This document shows positions 25,301-34,900 of a stretch of 64,000 nt of DNA, piece after piece. The position numbers were made by a program, and so were the translations under genes. This stretch comes from Sphaeramia orbicularis (taxonomy: Eukaryota; Chordata; Actinopteri; Kurtiformes; Apogonidae). Within the stretch, counting starts at the first letter, position 1. Every line of letters begins with the position of its first letter. Location: positions 33,478,686-33,542,685 of the forward strand of contig NC_043978.1 of assembly GCF_902148855.1 (NCBI RefSeq). Direction: 5' to 3'. Below the pieces are notes generated by a model, which saw only the letters and a program-made list of their open reading frames with translations, was not told the DNA's origin and searched no databases.

Positions 25301-25972
25301 CAGGATTGTGAATGTCCAGCCATTCTGAACTCTTCGACTCGACAAACTTCCCATCAATGAACAGCTTGACAGTGGGCTACGAGACAATAATACATTACAT
25401 GTGTTTTTAATAAATAGTTTAACTGTGTGTGTGTAACAGTGGGTGTGAAGTGTGACTGGTGTTAACTCACCACTGAGGAGGAGGAGTAGGACATGCGGCC
25501 AACTTTAAGGGGAACCTGTGGTAGAAATAATAATAATAATAAAAATCATATGAAGTGTCTTACAACACCAGTGGTAAACGGATTTATCAAGTAATTAATG
25601 CACTCAGCCTGTTGTTTCCAGTTGCGGCCTGTTGGATCATAAGATTAATGAGCAACTAAAAGGTGCAAAGTCAACCTGACTGAAGGACATTCAAAGTAGT
25701 TCCCTGGAGAGAAGGGGTGTTTTTCCTGAAAGCTTAGAATATATGCATTGAAATCATCCTGGGGAGCAAATAAAACTGACTTAACTCCCATCTGTAATAG
25801 ATATCAGTCATTGCTCCAGTCCAGATCTAAATCCTGCAGCACATGACACTTGGCAGATTGTAAACAATATCAGCTGTCAATCCTTTCTGCGTCATCTGCA
25901 GCGCGCCAGACAAATTTATCCACCAAATCTTACCTTTGTTTTTAGTACTGATCTTAAAGCTGCTGACGCCAT
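16359..25972 (-). CDS. aldh6a1: methylmalonate-semialdehyde dehydrogenase (acylating), mitochondrial
   Basis: CoA-dependent aldehyde dehydrogenase of the mitochondrial matrix. It converts malonate and methylmalonate semialdehydes to acetyl- and propionyl-CoA in valine and thymine breakdown. Twelve exons: 25972-25934, 25515-25471, 25376-25302, 25043-24882, 24733-24655, 22099-21797, 20603-20482, 19907-19718, 19214-19033, 17699-17520, 16647-16549, 16463-16359, giving 526 aa (human 535), all phases closing. The N-terminus [20 protein letters not shown] is basic and serine-rich, fitting a mitochondrial presequence. Conserved blocks: [27 protein letters not shown], the catalytic cysteine in [22 protein letters not shown], and the C-terminus TMPTMGR. 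Start chosen as the ATG that opens the presequence. It is divergent from gstz1. No broken or missing residue was seen. Confidence 0.97.
16648..18450. other. aldh6a1 introns 10-11 and start of intron 9, non-coding sequence
   Basis: Outside exon 10 (17520-17699) these stretches hold only AT-rich intronic sequence. No repeat family was recognised. Confidence 0.5.
18455..18697. mobile_element. short TTAA-flanked MITE
   Basis: 243 bp element in aldh6a1 intron 9 with TTAA at 18451-18454 and 18698-18701 and perfect 14-base inverted ends CCTCCTAAGACCCA / TGGGTCTTAGGAGG. The ends resemble those of the 530 bp TTAA family (CCCTTAAGGACCCA), suggesting a related transposase. It contains a T-rich tract near 18608-18632. 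Confidence 0.8.
20604..21394. other. aldh6a1 intron 6, unassigned part
   Basis: AT-rich intronic sequence; nothing recognised before the retroposon tail at its far end. A T-rich run at 20328-20352 lies in the neighbouring intron 7. Confidence 0.5.
21395..21454 (+). mobile_element. L2-like LINE or SINE 3' tail
   Basis: Contains AAAGCCCTTTGAGGTGACC and ends in (TTGAA)n repeats, the shared 3' end of teleost L2-type retroposons. Only the tail is recognisable. Confidence 0.6.
22273..22342. repeat. (AAAAT)n microsatellite
   Basis: About 13 copies of a five-base unit in aldh6a1 intron 5. Confidence 0.95.
22343..23745. other. aldh6a1 intron 5, unassigned part
   Basis: About 1.4 kb of AT-rich intron between the microsatellite and the hAT-like element; no exon or repeat family was recognised. 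The frame at 22797-23120 has no family features. Confidence 0.5.
23746..24344. mobile_element. hAT-like MITE
   Basis: About 600 bp in aldh6a1 intron 5 with imperfect inverted ends of about 35 bases: left contains GGGTGTCAAAATCACTTTAG and TTCAGGGG; right contains CCCCTGAACTGAAATGACTG and GACACCCC. The terminal pattern (CAGGGGTGTCAAA) is that of common teleost hAT elements. Subterminal parts also pair. No transposase and no clear 8-bp duplication were found, so the copy looks old. Confidence 0.7.
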
Positions 25973-26084
25973 GATGGAAATGTTATATGGACCGCAAGCT
26001 GACTGGATTTGGACAACTCTGCAGGTAGAACTCCAGAAGAAGACAGCCTTTAGCTTTCCCAGTTGCACAGACGAACCTCAGTGT

Positions 26085-26243
26085 GGGCGGGTTTGGAGAA
26101 AATCTGAGGGTCGTGATTGGCTGCGTACCAGCACTCCCATCAGTGTTGCATCCCCATTGGTCACCTTTAGCTGCATTCTGTCCAATAATTTTAAGAGAGT
26201 TCAGAAAGTCCCGCCTCATCTGCAAAAACCGGATAATGATTGG
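26085..26243 (-). promoter_or_regulatory. CCAAT-rich promoter of aldh6a1
   Basis: Within 110-275 bp upstream of the aldh6a1 start lie a GC box (GGGCGGG, 26085-26091) and four CCAAT boxes: minus orientation at 26116-26120, 26156-26160 and 26239-26243, plus orientation at 26182-26186. A further ATTGG near 26658 lies about 80 bp before gstz1. Multiple CCAAT boxes suggest NF-Y driven expression (inference). Confidence 0.5.
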
Positions 26244-26738
26244 ACAAAACCTCATAGTAGACAGGCTGCCATTAAGCAGGAAGTTATGCAACGCGGAGCT
26301 ACATTGTGACCAAATCTGCTTAAGTTATATACAGTCGACTGCATTTAACTGGGGGGAGATTTGAGACATTATTTACTCATCGCAGAAGACAGGAAATGAG
26401 GATATAATGGACGATTTTCTGCAGGCATAAGCGTCTACACAGCCTGAAAATAAAAGTGATAAGGCTATCCCAACCAAAACAATGCGCCTGTCCCTTGTTT
26501 GCCTCTCCAAGGTACTGTAACAGCTGCCTGCAAAATGTGTGCTTTCTTTTCTGCAGGCTGTTGTGTGTGCACAGTTCCACTAATGTAAAACACATGCAGC
26601 CCTAATGCTTAGTCATGGACCAAAGAGTAGGTAGGAGGGATTTTAGGAGAACATCCCATTGGCTGCTGAATGATTAAGAGAATGTGGACAGCTCTTAAAA
26701 AACTCCTTTCAATAGTTTACTCAGTGAAACCTAGAGCT

Positions 26739-29700
26739 ATGGCAACCCAGACTAAGGTGAACCATGAGGAATAAAAGCTTATGTGTGTACTTGGGATCTG
26801 ATTGTTTCTCACTGAGCTGAATGTTTTGCTTTGTGGCTTCTTTTCAGCCTATTCTTCATGGATACTTCAGAAGCTCCTGCTCCTGGAGAGTTCGCATCGG
26901 TAAGTCATCCTAAAAAGAGTTTGTCTGCTTTACAGATTTAAAATTTTGACATGAAGGTAACTAACATCATGTGCATCAGCTTTTGCTCTTAAAGGGATTG
27001 AGTTTGACCAGGTTCCAGTCAATCTAATCAAAGATGGAGGTCAGCAGGTACAGTGTGCACATTCACCCACATCAGTGCAAAAATGATATACAGTCATTAT
27101 CTCTACCCTTATATATGCTCAATTATTTTTATTTTGTATGGACTGTAGCTTTGGATTCAATATAAAACAACATGCCATCATTAACCCTCAAAGACCCAAA
27201 CCACAACCTAAAGCATCTACTGATCTAAAATTTTTAATAACTTCTGAATCGCTAATTCTATCAATACATGTAAATAACTGTGGTAAACTGCATTTTCTCA
27301 GTTTTTAATCGTTATCAGATATGACCCATTTGGACGCTCAGAGCCTTTCTTGTGAACATGGAAACACCGTCATCTTCTGCAACATTGATTCACAAGTCAA
27401 ACCCATCTAGTTTGACAAGTGACAGTGATTGTAGATGCTTGTATTTATGTTCAGTTATTGATATATTTGCTGAAAGTCTCCTTTTCTTCTCTTTTCTCTG
27501 TTTGAATATAATAACATCTGACTTAACTATGAGCTTTTATGAGCATCTACATGATCAAGAAATACTGGAAATTACCAGATTTTCAAAAACATTGAACACT
27601 GATAACATTATAATAAATGCTGCTAAATTACTTAAACCTTTATAGGGCACTCATAGAAATACTCTGAAATTCAAAATTTCAACCTTAGTGTGTTATTTGA
27701 GGACCTAACATGACTTTATTACTTTTGGGAAATTTTTCAAAATTTGTTATTGTTGTGTAGAAAATCAAGGTCAGTGAAGTTACCATATTTTGTTCCTTGC
27801 CCATCAGTAGCAGAAAAAAAATTCAATAAGTCTATGTGAAAAATACAAGAAAAACATATGTAAGGTGAAAGGAAAATGTACTTTAGAACATTAGAACATC
27901 ACTTTTAGAACATTAAAACATCCTAAGTGCTGATCCAGACACGTCTCAACATACACATTATCTCTTTGAACATCATTCCTTACATTAGTACCATTATTTC
28001 ATGGTACCTAACAAAGCAGGTACAATCACTGTTCATACAGAGGTGGACCTTACAGATCCTGGAGACTACATTGGACCAGAGACTGTGGACTCACTGTCCT
28101 CACTGCAACTGCTGCTGTCACTGTCTTGTAATGCATGTGGAAATGACCAAAAATAGTCACTTGCCCAATGAAGTGTTAAGAAAGGTTCAATAAAGAGAAA
28201 AATATATTCAGGAGCTGCCACAAAAGTAGCACTAGGTCTTAGGGTTAAGATCACTTTAATAAACACTGCATGGATTTAGCAGCCTCATTCTGACGGTGCT
28301 TTTCTGTGTTTTCCAGTATTCAGAGCAGTACAAAACACTAAACCCCATGCAACAAGTGCCTGCAGTTGAAATCGATGGTGTCACCCTGTCTCAGTCGGTG
28401 AGTCTGCAGAATCTTCACCTCATTTCACCCTTTTATAGAAGACTGTACACGAGGATATTCAGACTGTGTTTTGTGTTCACACAGTTGGCAGTGATCCAGT
28501 ACATTGATGAAACCAGACCTGGACTTCGGCTTCTTCCTGCAGACCCACAGAAACGTGCTCAGGTTCGGATGATAAGTGATATCATTGCTTCTGGGATACA
28601 GCCTCTGCAGGTGAGAACATGTTGAAGTTCAATTACACTTTTTTAGTTTGGTTAAAAACACTTACTTTACAGCTTTGATTGTTTGTTTTTTTTTTTGGTT
28701 TGTTTTTTACATGTCAGAACTTATACGTGATCCAGAAAATAGGAACAGAGAAGGTACAGTGGGCGCAGCACTTCATTAATCGTGGTTTTCAAGGTTGGTG
28801 GAAGCTCTTAATATTTTTATCACCTAATGTTCATATATTTAACAGATTAAAACCACTTTGTCTTTTCTTTCAGCTCTTGAGCCCATTCTGAAGCAAACGG
28901 CAGGGAAATACTGTGTCGGTGATGAGGTAAGAGCAAAGTGGTCATATCAGAGCATGATGATGGTAGGACATGGAAAAGAATCTTAATCCTCTTTAATCTG
29001 ATTCACTTCTTCCTTTTAGGTCTCCATGGCCGACATCTGTCTGGTTCCACAGGTCTACAATGCAGAGAGGTATGTGGTAAGATATTTAGCAAAAACTATA
29101 ACTTAAATAACTCATTAACACCAGTGAGGGTCATTCCATACCATTCTAGTTCATGTCATGGTAAAAAAGATCCACTTTATAATTCTTAGTTTTTGGAGGT
29201 AAATCAGTAGTTATTTATATTCTTAGGTTCAAACATCACTTATTTTTCCCAGGTGGGTTTAAATGGTGACTGTGAACACATGGTATTAATATAAATAGTT
29301 GCTGATTAAATAACTTGTCACTCAAACAAAAAGAGACAGAATTTACCTATAATAATACTTTAACTTTGGAAATAATTATACTGAACCATAGCTACAAAAA
29401 CAAACTTGTCATCAGCTATAGCAGCAAAAACATCTGATCATGCTTTGCAATGAGATGTGCTAATTGTAAATCTGAACCACAATATTTCCAGAATGTCAGG
29501 ACTTCCAGTTAGTTCAATTAGGTTATTTTTGTTCAAAAAATGTTTGGGAAGGAATGCTTCTCAGACCAAAAAGAGTTTGTTCGAGGTGCTCTTTGGAAAA
29601 AGGGATTCAAAAAGTATTTATCACGCTGGAAGAAAAATCCAAGGCACTCTCTTTAAGCATTAAAATGCCTTTATTACTACGGCATGGTCATATCCAGACC

Positions 29701-31484
29701 TAAAGGTCTAGATATTTGGGTCTAGATATGACCATGCCATGGTAATAAAGGCATTTTAATGTTTAAAGAGAGTGCCTTGGATTTTTCTTCCAGTGTGATA
29801 AATAGGTTATTTTTGTGTTCTTTTAATACTATTTAACTGTTCCCTTTTTCAGGCAAAACATAGCTATGAGAGTTCTGTTTTACCTTTACATGTTTCAACT
29901 GTCATCTGCAAAACTTTTAAAAGCACTTAAAAACAGTTAAGTAGGATTTTGAGTTAAATGAACATGTTTAAAAAAAAACCCACTCATTTCCTATCTAGTG
30001 CCAGTGCCTTTTTATTGTGTTTTCACAATCTCAAGAAAACATCTGCTAAATTGGTCAAATTTTATTATAGATATGATCCTTAAACCCAGTGAAGATTTAA
30101 CCTCAGGATCAGAGCCCATCAGCTTGGATCACCATGGTTCAGAAATGTTTCAGACACTGTCTCTTTAGCTTGTGGTTGGGACAGTATCACTGTAGAACCA
30201 ACAGTAGTCTTCATCATGTTTGGGTTGAAGCCCCTCGGTACCAGACTTCATTTCAGAAATATCTTGCTGAAATACTTCAGCATGTTCATCGCTTACACCA
30301 GCCAAAATGTATGAGACAGAAAAAGCAAAGTGTGACTGAAGGAAATTAATTTTGAGCTACATTTTGCAGCCTTAGCCTGTCCTCAAGTACTTTAGCCTAA
30401 TTTGGAGCTCTACATTTGCCCACTTGCACAAGTAATCCCCAGGGTGTTAATCCTAGTGAATATGGGATCACAAATCACTTCTCCAATCTGTGGTCAGGTG
30501 AAAATTTCAGCTTCAGTTTTGCATCACTTTGAATTGTTTCTTCCAAGCAATCTGAAGTTTGATCACTTAGAATTTTCTAGTTTTCAAATTCCTGATGTGC
30601 TGGATAGATTCTTTTTTCAGGTTTCCTTGCCTTAATTAGATTAAATCAGGCAGTTGTCTCCTAATAGCAAAATCCTTGTTAACCACTTATTTGACCACTG
30701 TGCCTAGGATACTGAAAAGTCAACATGTAATATAAATTTGACTCAAAATGATTTTTGTTTGCTTGTGAGGAAAAAATCTGGAAAAAGATATGAAAAATAT
30801 AATGTAGAAAAAGACTAAGCTAAATGTAAATTGGTGACAAAAAAATTAAACTTTTAATAGTAAGTAAAATATAAACATCTGAAGTTGATAAGTTGTTACA
30901 TTGAAATTCTAGTTATTTCCAAAGCTGTACAATATCCAGTACTTTCCACTTTGTTGAAATCAAATTCTGAGATGTGAAATACACTGTAGGTTTGTCATAT
31001 TCAGAAGTACACTGGGTAGATTGTCATAGGTCTTGCAAAAGGCAGCTTCAGAGCTGAGAAACCCACAATTTGACTATGTATGTCCAAGAAATATCACTTG
31101 AACATCCTTAAAATAATTTTGAATTAGAAAATGTTCATATTTATTGCACAGATAGAAATTGGGGGGGGCACCTTTAATTACCCTATAATTTAATAATCTT
31201 TGATATGAATTGTCACTTCAAGCAAAAGAAAAGCTGAATCTTAGGCTATTATAGAGATAGTAGATATAAAGATTTAAAGTTTTAAAGTAAGTTTAATAGA
31301 GTTACAGCTTGTCTTGTTTTCTGTTTTTTTTTTTTGTTTTGTTTTTTTTACCTTCAGGTTCAAAGTGGACATGGACCAATTTCCAACTATTAAAAGGTTA
31401 AATCAAACCCTACTTGAGATCGAAGCCTTCAACACGACTCATCCATCCTGTCAACCAGATACGCCTGCTGATCTGCAGAAATAG
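26739..31484 (+). CDS. gstz1: maleylacetoacetate isomerase / glutathione S-transferase zeta 1
   Basis: Glutathione-dependent isomerase converting maleylacetoacetate to fumarylacetoacetate in phenylalanine/tyrosine catabolism; it acts in cytosol and mitochondria. Nine exons: 26739-26756, 26848-26899, 26980-27047, 28317-28397, 28485-28610, 28718-28793, 28874-28926, 29020-29069, 31358-31484, giving 216 aa, the same length as human. The start [19 protein letters not shown] carries the zeta-class active-site motif [10 protein letters not shown]. Further conserved blocks are [45 protein letters not shown] and [12 protein letters not shown]; the C-terminus matches human up to the terminal lysine. 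Exon 6 uses a GTTGGT donor. Introns 3 and 8 carry a nested MITE and a foldback element. It is convergent with the kelch gene. Confidence 0.96.
27185..28244 (-). mobile_element. TTAA-flanked MITE (piggyBac-like), copy 2, with nested insertion
   Basis: In gstz1 intron 3, TTAA at 27181-27184 and 28245-28248; ends match copy 1 in reverse orientation. It is 1060 bp long because another TTAA element occupies 27636-28175. Without that and one TTAA it would be about 516 bp, the family length. Confidence 0.78.
27636..28175. mobile_element. second TTAA-flanked element nested in copy 2
   Basis: 540 bp flanked by TTAA (27632-27635, 28176-28179). Its ends are imperfect inverted repeats: left ACCTTTATAGGGCAC, right complement CACTTCATTGGGCAA. 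The host element lacks these bases in its other copies. No convincing transposase frame. Confidence 0.7.
29615..29804. repeat. foldback element (near-perfect inverted repeat)
   Basis: Arms of about 80 bases in gstz1 intron 8: 29615-29697 pairs with 29722-29804 with only a few mismatches around a loop of about 25 bases. Ends read TATTTATCAC / GTGATAAATA. No coding content; probably a foldback MITE. Confidence 0.85.
29805..31357. other. gstz1 intron 8, distal part
   Basis: About 1.5 kb of AT-rich intron. The open frames at 30134-30349 and 30402-30635 show no family features. The intron ends in a T-rich tract before the acceptor at 31357. Confidence 0.5.
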
Positions 31485-31522
31485 GACTTACCACCATCCT
31501 GACTTTCATGTTTCTTTCTACA

Positions 31523-31534
31523 TTTATTAATAAA
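31523..31534. terminator. palindromic poly(A) signal shared by gstz1 and kelch gene
   Basis: TTTATTAATAAA is its own reverse complement, so each strand carries AATAAA. It lies 39 bases past the gstz1 stop and about 460 bases past the kelch stop. No other AATAAA for the kelch gene was seen between 31535 and 31996. Confidence 0.6.
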
Positions 31535-31996
31535 GTGATTCAGACAGTAAACCTTTGTCACAGCAATAACTTTAACAACAAACATACTAACATCTTGGTA
31601 TTCATTTTAATTAAAGTCCAGTTTAACAAATATACAACATCTGAAAAGAGGACATGAAGAGCATTAAAATAGTGTTTACACAGATATATACAAATGCAGA
31701 TCAGAGATTTGTTATGCAAAACCTTTCAGGCATCTATTTGCAGAACCATGCTCAGAACAATTTGAGTAAATATAGGAATGGAAGAAGCTGCACAATCTCT
31801 TACAATAACGCAACATAAAGAAAGACCACAAAGCAGAAACATAACAGTTATAGAATAAAAACACTTGAAGTCGTAGTTGTTTTTCTATTATAATCGGGGA
31901 ATCCTCCATATAGTACAACTGTACTGTTTAAAAATGATAAAAACGCTCCCATTTGGATTTCTCAGGTGTATCTGTTAGATTATATTAAAACATCTT

Positions 31997-34900
31997 TCAC
32001 TCATCACCAGGAATTTCCACTGTACACTTGACAGTGTCATTGTAAAAAATACCAGCACAGTTTGAGCCTCCAAACACCAACAGTGTAGAGTGGGTTTTCA
32101 CACATCCACACTCTTGTTTGTTAGTTTCTGTTTGGATGCTCAAATTTATCATGCTGTGTCCGGCACGAGGCTTAGAGGTAAGAGATGAAGACACCACTGA
32201 AGTCCACGTACAGGTATCTGAGATTGAGGTCAAAATAGGATGGTTTATTTTACAAAAGCAGGAAGTTTGCTAAAAATCTCATTATGACAGTTCATACCAG
32301 TTCTGTCCTTATTCATCGTTTTGAAAGAGTTAAATCTTATTTAAAATCTATGCTCAGATGTGAATCATGAATGAAGAGACTGTTGCTTACCAATGTTAAA
32401 ACTATGGACATCCTGCAGGGCTCCGATTGCGCTGCAGCCTCCACTGATTAAAATCCTGTTGTCTGAAACTGGGAGTGCTGCGTGAAATCTGTTCATACAG
32501 AAGGTTCATTGTGTTTAGATCACAGTGACAGCAGTTGGGTTTTTTTTCTTATGAATTAAGCAATACAAGCTGCCAAGTAACGCAACTTTTTTTTTTAATA
32601 AGAAAATATGTTTTGCTAAAAATATCCAATTCAAATGCAGTCTTGAATGTCTAGGACACAAAAATACCAAAACCAGATGGCCACAGTGACATTTCTCAAG
32701 GTGGATCAGTTCAGTTCTTACCCTCGAGGCAGTGGGGGCATGTTCCCACACTTCACAGCTGTGTACTCCATGAATCCTTCACCCAGAAAGAAAATAAACT
32801 GATATCAGCTGGCACAAATCACATAGTACAGCCACTGGACCTTTATCTTACCCAGATCCAGGACATGGAGATCATTAAGGTAGGCAGCAGTCTGGCGGCC
32901 TCCAAAAATAATCAGCCTCTGTGACAGAAGAGTCGCTGAGTGCCTGTTTCAAATGAATAGAAGAAGAGAAATCAGTGGAAAATAAGACAGTTTTTTGGTG
33001 AGAAACTTAAACTGAAAAGAAAACTAACCCAAACCGAGGCAGAGGTCTGTCACCCTCCACTATGGGTTGGTACCAGAGTTCAAATTCAGGGTTGAAGATG
33101 TACAGAGCATTGCTGCATGACTTATCTCCATTGGAATGGCTTGACTGAACTCCGCCAAAGACAAAAAGCTCTTTCTTATAAAAGCCAGCAGAGTGATATG
33201 CCAAAGCTGGAACATTCCCTCTGGCCTACAGGGTATAAATCAACAAATATAACTCATTTCCCAGATCCATGCTTGAGAAATTAAAAAATACAGCAAAACA
33301 ACATGTTGGAAACAAACCCACAGTGACAAGCTTCCACTTCCAGGTCAGAGTATTAAGAATATGGAGTTCGCTGTAGCGCTGACCCTCCCTCAGGCCACCG
33401 TAAACAAAGACCGCCTTAGAGTCTGGGTCATAGGTGGCAGAGTGGCCTCGGGCACATGGTGGTACAGGTCCAGAAGCAGAGGAGTTCATTGGAAACCAGA
33501 AGTCACTGTCTGGAAGAGGTCAAAGAGGTAACCAAATGAGAAAAACCTCCCAGAAGTGGAAAATAAATCTGCTCCATCTGCTCATACTTTAGGTCTTTCA
33601 TCACATTGTAAGCCTCAGTGCTCAAATCAGATTTCTCTGTTTGGCTGTTCATATTACTTTAGTCATACAGGCAATGTCAGAATCCAGTGTTAACTGAGCT
33701 GACCTGCATGTCCAAAAGAACAAAAACCCAACACATACAACACGTTCTTGTACTGACAGAAGCCAGAGGGTAAATGTTTCAATAATAAATTAATGTGCAG
33801 TGGAAGCCAAGAAATTAGAGACGATGATGACGAGAATAAGGATGAAGATAACAAAGGTGGGAGTAAGTCACATGTGCAAGTAACAAGCAAATCTTCAGTC
33901 TTAACCTTTAATTCTCAAGCAAGACTGAAGTTTCTATGATGAAAATCAACGAAGTCGAGAAGGTCAAACATAATCAAATCAAAACACTTCTGATGATCTA
34001 TCCTACATGAAAAACTGAGCCATCAATTAAAAGCCTCCAAAATTAACAACAATAGAGAGAGATAGGTTACTTCATCATTCCTTCAGTGTCTCTTATTTCC
34101 CTTGGAGGCTGCTTTACAAAGACTGATAAACACTGCATTAGAAATCATTTAATGATGTGTCAAAAAATCAAATTAAACATCTCAATATCTTTCAGAGCAG
34201 GATGTGAGGTCATCTGCCACAAGTCAAAGAGGGTAAATATTACATCTAAGGCCCAATCCCGAAACGCTAAACCCTTACAGACTTTGCCGATGTGTGCTGG
34301 TCAGTGTGAGAGTTTGTAAGAGCTCTATAAGTTCTAAAAGAAAGGAGACTGTACTTTCCTACATATCACATGACGTTACCTTGATAATACAAAAACACCA
34401 AGTATGAAAACATAAGATTAACTTTATCCCATCAGGAAAATAGAAATGATGTTCGATGCAGCTCAAATAAGTTACAGTAATATTAAAATAAGCAATTCAT
34501 TTATTGTTTACATATAGAAACAGATCCAGGGGTAAATGATTATGGGTTTGGGATTTCACTATCACATAAATTTAACAATAATATCATAACATCATAATAG
34601 TATCAATTATCAAAAATTAATGAATCATCTTAAATCCTTGTTAATGTAGTGTTTCTTGATGAATTTCAGTGAATCAGTGTATCACCCAATATATCTTTTT
34701 TAATGCTACAGGGCTTTCACTGGTAACACTGAGTTCATTGTCATAACACAATGAGGCTTACGCTGTCGGGGGCTGACAGCAAGGGGTATATCCCTGAAAT
34801 CCTCCCAATCCTTTGCTATATAGAAATCTATCCACAATAATTGTTAGACAATCATTATGAACTCAGTTTGAGCTAAATTGACCTGATGGTGGCAGAATAA

